A DNA stretch of 64,000 nucleotides, from positions 61,582,088-61,646,087 of the forward strand of contig CM038040.1 of the NCBI GenBank assembly GCA_021397845.1, written 5' to 3'. The DNA comes from Areca catechu (taxonomy: Eukaryota; Streptophyta; Magnoliopsida; Arecales; Arecaceae). Below are positions 10,438 through 23,200 of the stretch, piece by piece. Position numbers and translations under genes: made by a program. Position 1 is the stretch's first letter. Every line of letters begins with the position of its first letter. The notes below the pieces were generated by a model. That model worked only from the letters and a program-made list of their open reading frames with translations, was not told the DNA's origin and searched no databases.

Positions 10438-12730
10438 TAAATCCAAGAAGAGAGAAAGAAAGATGAAAAAATGGTACCCTATAAGCCAATCGCATAATTG
10501 ATGCAATGGGGCATTTGTACTTTATCTTCCTACCCAGGTAAATGACATTAATAAAGAGGTATTGTGTTACATCATATGTTGCATTCTATTTATATTGAAT
10601 TATGATAAATTTCATAGATCAGGGTAATGATTATAGAACCATGATGAGATCATCCAGAGAGATTTAAAATCCTGATAGCCCCGATCTAAAATGTTCTTAA
10701 TCATAAGATTGAGTCGGGGATAGATGATACCAGATAAACTGACATATCTTATGTATGTTCTCAATAGAGAGGGTGATTGATCTTACAATCATTTGTGTAG
10801 TGATACTAATACAAGAATATAGGTGCTCATTGGAGAATGAGTTTATTGGATTGACTTATAGAAAATATATAATCGAGTCTTACAAGCATGTCAGTAGATG
10901 TTTCTCTAATGGGAGTGGTGCATACGATCTTTAGACCTAAGATCATTATGATATCTTATGTACATGGATCTATGCTTTGGTTCATATCCTAGCATGACAT
11001 TTTGATACATATGCAAGATGCTCTGGGCATGAAGTGTGCATGGAGGTTGTAAGTGGTCAACAAGTGATCGATCATTCCTTGTTAGAGGAGAGAACATCTT
11101 ATGTAATCTCATAGGATGATAGATTTAGGAGTGTTTGATCAAAGCAGGATAAAAATCAGATGAGTTTTTGATGTTTCATCAATAGAGTTATCGTTTTGGA
11201 TCAAGATATATGATTAGGTATTGGGCTTGACATGATTCCATTCCCATGACCTTTTTCAGGATGTGTAATTGAAGAATTGAATTGCACAATAACTTATCAC
11301 GAAAGGGTGTTTTGGTAATTTTATCAAAATTTTACATTTTCTGGATAGCAATGATGCATTGCTGGACGTCAATCTTGGCATGTAGACTTGTATTAATTAA
11401 ATAGTTTAATTTAGCAATTAGGAGTTCTAATTAATTAGAGCTATGGTTTGACCTGATTGTATTGGATTCGAATCTAAGTCTACTGCTGGTTAGATGTGAA
11501 ACTCGATGGGTCACACACAATAGCGAATCAATCATGGACCTAATCTAATTAGATTTATTATTAATTTAGTGGGTCTAAAAGACTTGTAGTACATGGATTA
11601 GATCCAAGTTTTCAAGCAATAAAAGATATTTTGACTAGGTCAAAATCCTAAACCTACTAGTAGGACTCTTATTTGCACCAAATGAAAGTGGTGCCACATA
11701 CCTTTCTCTTGCTATTTTTTTCCTAGTATGAAGAAGACTCGGAAGGGTCCTTCACCTGGGAATCTCTCCCCCTCATGCCTATTATGGATAGGGAAAGAAT
11801 GGCGCCTAAGAGTTGTTGGTGTTGGGAATTTTCTAGGCACCGAGGAGTTGGTGCAAACTCTTTTCACACCCTCTTTTTCCTATTGTGAAAGGCCTTGAAC
11901 AAGTCCTCTTCTTGGTCCTCTCTCTCCCTGACGCCTCATGTGGATAAGAATGATACTTTCCACTTTGTAAAAGAGTCTTAGCGCCATGAGATGGTTGTGC
12001 GATGGGAATTAATTAGCACCAAGGGTTGGTGCAAGATTTGTTTCCATGCCCCACTAGGAGTCCTAGTAGGATCTAGCCATCAATAAGCACCCAAGAGGAG
12101 TCCTCCTGGGGTTCTCTCTCTTCTACCCATAAGTTTTCGAATTAGTGCCAAAGTGTTTGGTGTTAGAATTTTTCTTGGCACAAAAGAGAAGTGGCGCCCC
12201 ATTAGGAGTCCTAGTGGGCTTTGATCTAATATTGGTGCCCTCCTTGGTATGATATTCTTCCATGCCAAAGTCTCCTCTTGCACTCCAAAAGTTGGCGCCG
12301 TAAGTAGAGTCCTTTTTGTGGGACTCCTATGTCAAAAGGGTTTTGGTATGAAGGCTATAAATATGAGTGCTTCCAAGGGTTGGAAGTCCAGGCAAATAGG
12401 AAATTTAGTCTAAGAATAGACCAACGTTAAGGGGAGGAAAAGAGAGGATTTTGTGATCGCATAAGAAGAGATTACAATCAAGGGAGAAAGGCGTGCATCT
12501 TTTTGTGAAGGAGAAGGGTTAAGTTTCTTGAGAAGAACTTTCAGCAGATTTCTTTGATTGGAAAGGTCCTTTTGTAATTTCTATGTGGATCACTATTGAA
12601 GGGCTCGCACTTGAGGGCCTCGTGGATTACAGACCGGCATCGGATGATCATCATTTAGGTATGCATTTATTTTCAGTTACTCATATTATTTCATTGATAT
12701 ATGCAAGTAGATTTTAGTTAGGGTTTCGGA
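10438..12730. other. LTR-like non-coding block with TATA box and diverged repeats
   Basis: No coding frame stands out. At 12354-12364 there is a good TATA-like box (GGCTATAAATATG) followed by a purine-rich leader, an arrangement common in plant LTR promoters. Upstream, from about 11800 to 12300, a motif of the type '(G)CGCC..(G)AG..GTTGGTG..GGAATTTT.T..GCAC' recurs at about 11801, 11980 and 12144 with 165-180 bp spacing. I suspect a solo LTR or a large non-autonomous retroelement, but I found neither a primer site nor paired LTRs. Confidence 0.3.
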
Positions 12731-13133
12731 TACTTTGATATAATTGTTATATCATGTTTAAAAATTTTTTAAAATTCATTTTTGCCCATATCAGTTACCC
12801 AGCAAAAGGTAGAGATATAAGAGAGAGAAAGAAGGGAGGAATTAATCTCTCTTTCTATTCTCTTCTTCAAAATTGGGGATGTTCCCCTTCTTTCCTCAAA
12901 CATTGCATGAAGAGGCCGGCTGTTGGTCACTTGTAGTGGCATTTGGCAAAAGCAACAGTGCCGACACCGACCGCATTCATGATTGATGGTGGTCGGTGAA
13001 GCAAAAACAAGAGAAAGTATGGAACAGGGGAATCATTTTGTGTTAAGACTGGTGGCTCGCCGAACCAAATCCAAGCGGTGGTGGCCTAAATACCAAAAAG
13101 TCGAAAGGAGGAAGGTGTAGCAACCTTACCTTT

Positions 13134-13374
13134 GCCATCGGCAAGGTTTTAAATCCTCTGGGATGGGGTTGTCCTGGTTTTTTCATGGAAAAGGACGTGC
13201 CGTCATCCTATCCTATCTCGACCGTTGGGATAGTGGATGTCCCAAGATGTCTCAATTGGAATGCTGGGATGCTGGCAGTACATCCTATCCCGATGCATGG
13301 GATGGTACCCTATCTTGGTAGAGTTTTGATGTCCCGCGAGATGTCCTGTCAGAGCTTGAATCCTTGGCCACCGG
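13134..13374. repeat. 8-bp target duplication of the MITE
   Basis: GCCATCGG at 13134-13141 and GCCACCGG at 13367-13374 flank the MITE and match at 7 of 8 positions, as expected for a hAT-type insertion. Confidence 0.75.
13142..13366. mobile_element. hAT-type MITE, 225 bp
   Basis: A short element with inverted ends: CAAGGTTTTAAATCC at the left and, read inwards from the right, CAAGGATTCAAGCTC. The interior is rich in GGGATG/CATCCC and GATGTCCC words in both orientations. It has no coding capacity. The CAAGG terminus and 8-bp target duplication match the larger hAT element at 1606-6277, so a transposase of that family could have moved it, although the interiors differ. Confidence 0.7.
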
Positions 13375-14226
13375 TGCTTTTTTATGACCATAATGATGGT
13401 TGAAATTCTCCATAGAGAACTCGAATCCTGTCTCTGATCAAAAGATCTCATGCCTGGATTCTAGAGGAAAGGTTAGAGAACTCTTTATAGGCAAAATTGT
13501 GGTTTATAGAAAGAAATTGGGGAGATCTAGGAGCTGTTTCCTTGTCAGACTTTAAGAGGAAGATTCCTCTTTCTACCGGACTTGGTGAAGAAGATGACTC
13601 CTCTTTCCCACTTTCCCCGGCTCATGTATAAGGCATGTGAGTCCCTCTTGCTTGTCGTTTTAAAAAGGTCAGGCCTTACATTTTGCATCCAATTAATATC
13701 TGTACCCGTATGTGTATTCATTAATTAAAACAAATATAGATATGGATATACTAGTATCCAATCTGCTTTCAACCCTAATCTTGTAGGTAGAGTTATTGCT
13801 TTGCAGGAAAGGATGATAGTAATTTAGAACACTTCAATGTTTTGCCAATCTTTCTTTTTCTTGTAGTTAAAGATGCTTAGTCTCTTGACCATAACTTGAA
13901 ATTGTGAGAAATGACAAACTACTTATTATCTTATCCTGCTTTCTGGATTTTATCTCCAATGAAGAGCATTAGGCAAATCTGGATAACCTTTGTATAATAC
14001 ATAATTACATACCTTTTGTCTAATTTGTTGCATCCAATGATCTTTAGAAAGAAGCAGAACAGTCTATTAAAGTATCACCATAGCCTATTTCTTATACTAT
14101 GAAATTCTCAGTATTTATAGCACTATTTTTTTACTTAATTCTTTCATTTTATAATCTACATCTTTTGATTACCACATCTTATCTCCTGTAGTGGCTAAAA
14201 ATGTATAATTTGTGTTTTTTGCTCAG
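13375..14226. other. Upstream flank or intron of the diterpene synthase; no exon recognised
   Basis: I looked here for the N-terminal exons expected upstream of 14227 and saw none. The sequence is AT-rich, contains a GGATATGG-type relic near 13700-13780, and ends in a pyrimidine-rich stretch and CAG at 14224-14226 that serve as the acceptor for the first visible exon. Confidence 0.5.
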
Positions 14227-17200
14227 AGTGTCTGGAAACAGTTTTGAGCGAAGGAAAGCCTATCTGGCATATGTTGCAGAAGGATTGGGCAAGTCACAGG
14301 ATTGGTATGAGGTTATGAAATATCAGAGGGAAAATGGATCTGTGTTCAATTCACCTTCCACGACAGCTGCTGCCCTGGCTCATGTATATGATGCTAAAGC
14401 CCTTGAGTACTTGCGTTCACTCCTACAGAAGTTTGGCAATTCAGGTAAATGCCATTGCTTTATTTTATTGAAAACATTACATTGCTAATATTTCATACTT
14501 TTGTTTGCTTATAACTTTTTGCTGTTGATTCTGTACAGTTCCTACTACATATCCTATAGAAATATATACCCTTCTTTGTGTGGTTGACAAAATTGAGAGG
14601 CTGGGAATCGCACCACATTTTAGTTATGAGATAAAGAACATTTTGGACAGAATATATAGGTAGTGAGCTTAAAACATGCTGAAAAGTTAAAAATGTCTTA
14701 TAGCAACATTCTCATTACAAATCTGACTTGAGCTATCATTCAGATGCTGGTTGAAGAATGATGAAGAGATCAATGCAGACATGGCTACATGTGCCATGGC
14801 ATTTCGTCTATTACGTATGAATGGATTTGATATATCATCAGGTACCTAGAGGGTTTTGAATCATGGTTGCTGTGGTGTATACTGTATGTATCTGTCTTGA
14901 GTGTTGGTTTTATTTGTTGACATGTGATGCAGATGCCTTAACTCAATTTGGAGACTCAAGTTTTTTCTTCAGTTCAATCCAAGGACATCTGAAAGATATG
15001 AAAACAGTTCTAGAGTTATACAAGGCATCACAAATCAAAATCTTACCAAATGATCAGGTTCTCGATAAACTCGGTTCTTGGTCAAGAAATTTTCTGAGAG
15101 AGAAATTATCTGCCAATTCAGAGCATGGACTCCAAGTTCTTTCTCAGGAGGCAAGTATTTGATTTGAGCCTATTAAAAATTCAATGTACTTGCATGTTCA
15201 GGACACAATTTGTAAACATCTGGAAATAGCAATGAAAGTTTCAAAACTCGAATTCTTATCATCTCAGGTGGATTATTCACTTAAGTTTCCTTTTTATGCC
15301 AACTTGGAACGCCTGGAGCACAAGAGTTTTATTGAGAACTTTAAAGTTGAAAACTTTCACGTTCTCAAAACATCATATATGTAAGTTGTCATAAGTTATC
15401 AACTTGTCTGGAAAGAAAATCCTGTCTTCCATTTGCCCTTATGATTCATGCATTGAACCATTTATCAGGTCTTCATGCATCGATGACAAGGATCTGTTAG
15501 AACTGGCACTGGAAGATTTCAATTTATGTCAGTCTATACACCGCAAAGAACTCCAGCATCTTGAGAGGTACATATTCTACAACAAGCACAACCCCCCTCC
15601 CACCCCCCGCCCTTCTTTAAGTGAAATACAAGCCTATTCCTTTTGTTAGAATTATTTACAATTTTAATTGAACAGTTGGATCAAAGAAAACAGATTGGAT
15701 CAGCTAGAATTTGCTCGGCAGAAGCAGATATATTGCTATTTTTCAGCTGCAGCTACATTATTCTCCCCTGAAAGTTCTGATGCTCGTATGTCTTGGGCCA
15801 AAAATGGTGTGCTAACCACCATTGTTGATGACCTTTTTGACCATGGAGGATCTAGAGAGGAATTAGTAAATCTTATATCATTGATTGAGAAGTATGACTT
15901 ATTTTCTTTTTCCATTCGTGTTACCATAGTGCTCTGTAGTGCTTGCTAGTTGCTAACTTACAAGGTTTACACATCATCCTGATCTTGTCCTCAAATGTCT
16001 AACAGGTGGGATGGAAATCATGAAAAACAATTTTGCTCTGAACAAGTCAAAATTATCTATTCTGCTATCTACAGTACAATTAATGAACTTGGAGCCAAGG
16101 CATCTGCTTTGCAAAAGCGTAGCATCATCGGCCATTTAGTCGAGATAGTGAGATCTTATGTCGTAATTCTATTTTCACCTAAGTATATTCGAGGGGCTCG
16201 TAACATTTGGCCTTATAATTGACAGTGGCTTACTTTGATGAAAGCAATGATGAAAGAGGCAGAGTGGGTGAGGACAAACACAGTGCCCACAATGGATGAA
16301 TACATGGCAAATGGATACATATCATTTGCTTTAGGACCCATTATTCTCCCGGCACTCTATTTTGTTGGACCGGTGCTTTCCATTGATGCCATTGGTGATC
16401 CAGAGTATCATAATCTATACAAACTAGTCAGCATCTGTGGGCGTCTCCTTAATGATGTGCAAGGTTTTGAGGTAATATTTTTATTTTTCTCTTCTATGTT
16501 CAATGTAAACTTCATTGGATGAAATGTTATGATCTGATTACCAAAGAGCTATTGCTGCATGGACATCATACAGAACCTTCAAAGATGACAAATCTAGGAA
16601 GTCAAACTGATTAAGCTTAGTTCTGCATGTCGTCCTAACTTAATGCATGAGCATTTTTATGTACATAATGTACTTGAGATAATCAAGTCTTTGAGCCTGC
16701 TCCCTTATAATTTTTATTGGATTCATCCTTGCTGTTTATCTATTTATCTCCAATCCATGTTTAAGTTCTTTGACCCAGATTTCATTTTTAAATTTTGTCA
16801 CAACATTTCCATTTAAACTTGTTTGGTTTTCCTTTCTCCATCCCCCTGCATGTATGTGTGTATACATGTGAGTGCATGCATACAAATAATAACCAATAAG
16901 ATGTATGCTATCAAACAACATGCATTATGCTGTTTATGATTATGTTTTGTGCACATAGAAGCAAAGGTTTATGGTTTACCAATAGACATATCTGATTTGC
17001 TATTTCAAGGAGTTATTCTTATTAATCATAAATAATATATAAGCAAACTTCTTATCCACCTATTAAAAACATCATTTTTGGTTCTTTCTGTGCTGATAAT
17101 ATAAATTATTGAACCATGCCAGCTTACTTATATCTTTGGTAGTTTTTCCTGAGTCATTATTCAGAAACAACACTTCATTTTATCTCATCCACTTTAATTC

Positions 17201-20200
17201 TGTTGGATGCTTCTTCATCTATTCCTTTCTTTTAATATTCAATATAAGGTTACAAATCAATCACTTTGGGCATTTCTTGCCATTAGTTTCTACGTCATCG
17301 AGTTTCCAAGGGCATCTTTTCCACCCTACTTCCATTACGGCTTATTCTGTACACCAATTTCTTTTTTCTTTTACTCATGTTTTATCAATCTATTGGTTGA
17401 CAAATGAATAATGTGGATTGTTTCATATATATTTTGGTTTATCTAAGGCAAGTATGGAAAGATAAGAATTTGGTACTGTCAGGAGCAAACCCACTGCAAA
17501 TGGAACCTCATTTCACCATTCTTAGCAAAACTACTTGCCATGCCTTTCCACTACTCCATGATTCTCATCACAACATGAACTTTTCCTCAGAGACAGAGAA
17601 GCAAGGTTTGTTTATTGCACACACATCATGATTGCTCAATGAAATATGTACAAGGTGCTATATGTGCGAACACTTGGTAAACCTTGAGTGAGGAATTTTA
17701 ACTCTATGAATCAACATTTTAAGTCCTGGTATTGGACTCCATACCAGTATATTACTGCTACACTATGGTAGCTCCCATACTGATACACGGTACCCTTTTG
17801 GAGTTGGCATAACACCTGTACCATATTGTCAAATTGGGCATATGGAGCCTTCATACCTACTGGTACCATACCAAGTCAGTACCATATGCCCTCTACCATC
17901 CAGTTTTTGTCTGTACATAAAACGCTTCTGTGGATAGATGCTCAGAGATGCAAAATAAAAAACATTTAAAATGTTGAAGATTATATTTGGTAGTTTTTTG
18001 TTTATGAATAAACGAAGTGTTACGGCCATAATGATGACGTGGCCGGTCTCAGATTCCGTCGGGCATGATTGAGCTGCGTGGAGGTTTCCTCGGCCGAGTC
18101 AGCTGCGGGTCCCATGCCGTCGAGGTCGAGCTCGGCCCTTGCCCCCTCGGTTACCTCGCCAGGTGATATCCCGAGGCGTTACCGCCCAGGCCGAAGTCGA
18201 GTTCGGTCCAGGGCCCCTTTTGCCGCCTCGCCAGGTGTCCACCCGAGAGGGGTCCACCTCGGCGAGGTCGGCTGCTCCCCCGCTCCCTCGCCAGGTGGCG
18301 CCCAGAGACGGTCCCACCGAGGCCGAGGTCGAGCCGGACCCCTTCGCTCCTTCGCCAGGTGGCCCCCGGAGACGGGACCACCTCGACCGAAGCCGAGCGC
18401 CCTTCTGCCGCCTCGTCAGGTGTCCACCCAGGAGGGGTCCACCTCGGTCGAGGTCGGCTGCTCCCCCGCTCCCTCGCCAAGTGGCGCCCAGAGACGGTCC
18501 CACCGAGGCCGAGGTCGAGCCGGGCCCCGTCGCTCCTTCGCCAGGTGGCCCCCGGAGACGGGACCACCTCGATCGAAGCCGAGCGCCCTTCTGCCGCTCC
18601 GCCAGGTATCCACCCGGGAGGGGTCCACCTTGGCCAAGGTCAGGCCGACCATACCGGGAAGGGCCCAAAGGGCGGAGGCGCAGTTTCCGAGGTTGGCCTT
18701 CGAGTCGTACGCACCACAGACGGCGCCCCATACAGATGGTGGCGGCACGTGAAACATCATTTACGTCGGCTCGACAGGTTCTGCAGTCGAGAGGCGCGGT
18801 TCTGGCAAAACAGGGCCCGTCAACGGACAACGCCGGCACCTGGGAAGGGGAGCGCCCACACCGGGCCCGAGGTCTGACCGGCCGCCCTGCCGATGCCACC
18901 CCCCTTCCTTTACCCTTTCCCCGCTGGGCTCGGCAAACGAGGTCAGAAAGCCGCCTGGCCCTCGAAACCAAAAGGGGAAAGAGAAAAGGATGGAGAGGGG
19001 ACAACGAGAGCAACAAGGGGAGCCTCCCAAGAGCGGAAAACAGGCAGGCAGCGGGAGAAGATAAAAGGAAGGAAAGAGGAGGCGACCAGGTAAGGTGGGA
19101 TGAGCAAGAAACAGAGGCTGAAGGCCCCGCTTCCGAGAGTGAGATCCAGGGTCCCGAGAGGGGATCGCTCGGCGTGAGCTCGGCAAAGGGACCCAGCCGG
19201 GTTTCTGGTCCCTCCAGTACCTTTCTTGTTAGTGAATTCTCTGAGTCTGGGACTCCTTAGGGGCCCGTCTGGAGAATCTGTTCCCTCTCACCGTCTACTA
19301 ACTTGATCGTCGGAGCTCCCTCGCCGGGATCCCCGGCCAGGGTCTTCTGACCTTCCCTTGCAGGTTCGCTCCAGTCAGGAGGCCACAGGAGCGAGGCGGT
19401 CTATACCGATCGGCGGATCCGAGGCACAGGCGCGGCGGCGAGATCGGCAACAGATTGGCACACCAGGAAGGAGGGCAGGACAACACCCCTAGTGGGAGCC
19501 AGCTTTCTGCAGGCACCGCGCTCTCCGACAATGGTGGTCACTTGTGGGCGCGAGGCGTCCACCAGCCGTGTGGGGGAGGTTCCCTCCCTAAAGGGGCCCA
19601 CAGCCCGGAGAGGGAGCTCCCAGCTCCTCTTCCACTACCGCCGACCTCGGCGGACGGGCCCCTCGCGGCCGTCATCCAACAGCTGCAGACTTTGACCTCG
19701 GCGGTCCGGCAGCTTCAACATCAGCAGCGGTCCCTGGCCACGCAGCCGCAGCCGGGGACCCTCGCGGCTCGCGGCTCGAGCCGCGGGGCCGCGTGGGAGC
19801 CTGCGCTCCATTCAGGGCAGGCCATCCTACCCGAGGGCGGTCTCCAACCCCCGCGGGAGCCACCAAGCTCCCGCAAAAAGAAACTACTCCGGTTCGGCGG
19901 ATCACGAGAGTCGATCCCCGGCCGATGAAGCCGAGACGGCGCATCGCAGCAAGCGGCGCCGAGGCGTGACTTCGCACCGAGACCGATCGGCGCCCCCTTC
20001 GCCAGCGGCCTCGGTGGAAGATTCCACCGACGAGGCCATCAGGCGTCAGGCCGAGAGGCGCCTGGAGGAGCATGAGCGCAAGTTGGCGGAGTTCGCCCGC
20101 CGATTTGCCGACCTGCAGAACTCATCGGCGGACCCGGCGGGCTACGACTCCCGTCCCCCTTTTCTGAAGAAATCTAGGCGGAGCCGATCCCGAGCCGGTT

Positions 20201-23200
20201 CCGCATGCCGCAGGTGGATCCCTACGACGGGACCACCGACCCTCTGGACCATCTGGAGAGCTACAAGGCTCTCATGAGAGTCCAGGGGCCACTGACGCCC
20301 TTTTGTGCATCGCCTTCCCCGCGACCCTCCGGAAGGCCGCTCAAGTCTGGTTCACCCGTCTCGAGCCCGGATTTATTTGCTCCTTCCACCAGCTGGAAGG
20401 AAAGTTTGTGGCGCATTTCGACACTTGTCGGAAGGTGCCGAGAGAGGTGGATAGCCTCTTCTCCATCCGCCAGCAGGACCAGGAGCTGCTACGGGACTAC
20501 ATCACCCGGTTCAAGACCGCTGCACTGGAAATCTACAGCCTGGATGAGCCCGTCGCCATGCTGGCTTTGAAGCGCGGGCTCAAGACGTCCCGCCTGACCT
20601 TCTCCCTGGACAAAAAGCCTCCCAGGACGTACTCCGAGCTCCTCCTCCGCGCCCACAAGTACATCCGAGCGGAGGAGGCCGACCGCACCCGTCGAGAGTT
20701 GGACGGGAAGACTCCGAAGAGGCCGTCCCCGAGGGATCTTCCAGGATCTCGGAAGCCCGGGCCACCTGCCGACCCTCGCCCGAATCCGAGGTCGAAGGGC
20801 GAGGCCATTCCGGAGCGGAGGTTCACCCCTCTCCTCGCCCCTCGAACAAAGATCCTTATGGAAATTGAGGGCGAGCACTACCTCCGCCGACCTCCTCCAT
20901 AGAACCCAAGAGGTATCCGAGACAAGTCAAAGTACTGCCAGTTCCACCGCGAGCACGGCTATGACACGGAGTGTCGCAACCTGAAGCGGGAAATCGAGGA
21001 GCTGATCAAAAGGGGCTACCTCAGGAAGTTCGTCAGGAACGAGGTCCCCTCGGAGGGGCAGCCGCTCGCGGCCTTACCACCAGTTCCTGCAATCGATAAC
21101 CGCCCGACGAAGAAGTCGGTGGGCATGATCTCACTTGGGGTCGTGCGGACGGCGAAGAGAGCCCGGGAGGTCGGGAACCCGGAGAATGTAATCCCTCCTG
21201 AGGAGGGGAAGGAAAACGAGAATGTAAACAATGATGCCGTGGTGGTCGAGATGACCATCGCGAAGCATCCTGTACATCGAATTATGGTGGATAGTGGAAG
21301 CTCGACTGACGTGCTTTTTTACGATGCTTTCTCTCGGATGAATTTGTCCCATGATCAGCTGAGACCGGTGCATCCCCCCTGGTGGGCTTTACCGGGGACT
21401 CCGTGGGGGTCGAAGGGGAGATCACTCTCCCGGTCACCGCCGGATCCCCACCTCAGCAGACGACCGTCCTGATGACGTTTACCGTCGTCAAGCTCCCTTC
21501 GCCTTACAACGCAATTCTCGGGCATCCCGGGCTCAACCAACTGGACGCCATGATTTCCACGAAGAGGTTGTTGGTACAGTTCCCCACGTCTTCCGGGCTC
21601 GGGGTGATGAAGGGAACGACCCAGCCGGTCCCGCATTGCCTCCAGACGGTCCCGGGCGCCCGGGGCACGGAGCTCGGCCCCGATGTTGACGACCTTGACC
21701 TAAGGGAGAAGGAACCCAGGGGGGGCCCGTAGAACGCCTGTTGACTTATCCCCTTGGTTCGGACCCGCTGAAGACGTGCAGGTCGGGGTGCAACTCCCGG
21801 AAGAAGAACGGGCCCGCCTGCTGGAGTTCCTCCGCGCGAACGCAGACGTGTTCGCCTGGTCGGCGGCCGACATGCCGGGCATTCCCCCGAGGTCATTATG
21901 CAGAGATTGAACGTGGATCCGAGCTGCCGCCCGGTCCGCCAGAAGAAGAGGAGCTTCGCCATGGAGAGACAGAGGGCCATCAACGAGGAGGTGGAGAAAC
22001 TCCTCGCCGCTGGCTTTGTGCGGGAAGTCCAATATCCCAGCTGGCTGGCGAACGTGGTCATGGTAAGGAAGAGCAGTGGTAAGTGGAGGATCTGTGTGGA
22101 CTACACCGACCTCAACCGAGCTTGCCCGAAGGACAGCTTCCCTCTTCCAAAAATCGACCAGCTGGTTGACACCACCTCGGGGCATCGCCTCCTGTCATTC
22201 ATGGATGCCTTCTCTGGATACAACCAGATCCGAATGAACCCGGAGGACGAGGAGCACACCGCCTTCATCACCGACCGCGGAACTTTTTGCTACAAGATGA
22301 TGCCGTTCGGCCTCAAGAATGCTGGGGCCACGTACCAGCGTCTGGTCAACAGGATCTTCAAAGACCAGATCGGTCGCAACATGCAGGTGTACGTGGACGA
22401 TATGCTGGTAATGAGCAGACCCGATTCAGACCACGTAGCTGACCTGGCGGAGACATTCGGCAACCTCCGACGTCATCAAATGAAGCTGAACCCTGCGAAG
22501 TGCGCCTTCGGCGTCTCCGCCGGGAAGTTCCTAGGATTCATGGTGACCCAAAGAGGAATTGAAGCCAACCCGGAGAAGGCTCAGGCCATCCTGGACATGG
22601 AGTAGCCCGCCTCCAAGAAGCAAGTGCAGCAACTCACCGGCCGGGTTGCAGCCCTCAGCCGTTTTATCTCCAGGTCGGCCGATCGCTGCCGTCCCTTTTT
22701 CAAGATGCTGAGGAAGATGAACGACTTCGCCTGGACCAAGGAATGCCAGGAGGCCTTTGAAGAGCTGAAGAGGACGCTCGCATCGCCACCGCTGCTTTCC
22801 CGGCCCGAGGATGGGGAGGAGCTCATCCTCTACCTGGCGGTCACCCCGGAAGCCGTCAGTTCGGTCCTGGTTCGGACCGACGACCAAGGAGTCCAGCGGC
22901 CGGTGTACTATACCAGCAAACTTCTCCGCGATGCGGAGCTCAGGTATTCTCGGCCCGAGAAGCTCGTTTTTGCGTTAATAGTGTCTGCTCAGCGTCTCAG
23001 GCCCTATTTCCAAGCGCATCCCATCGCCATCCTGACGGATCAGCCGCTGAAAGCGGTGCTCAGCCGACCCGACACCTCGGGGCGATTGGCGAAGTGGGCA
23101 CTGAAGCTCAGCGAGTTCGACATTGCGTACAGGCCCAGGTCGGCCATGAAAGCGCAGGTGCTAGCCAACTTCTTGGTCGAATGCGCGGGCCTAGGCAAGG

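Noticed and set aside
13185..13451. Open frames on both strands around 13200-13450
   Set aside because: They fall within the hAT-type MITE and its flank; composition is due to the GGGATG/CATCCC words.
18069..19260. Long overlapping open frames on both strands (up to 373 residues) rich in Arg, Pro, Gly and Ser, and their copies at 28749-29816
   Set aside because: They lie within the two LTRs of the Tat element and arise from GC-rich tandem repeats that have few stop codons. They have no known domain and contradict each other by strand.
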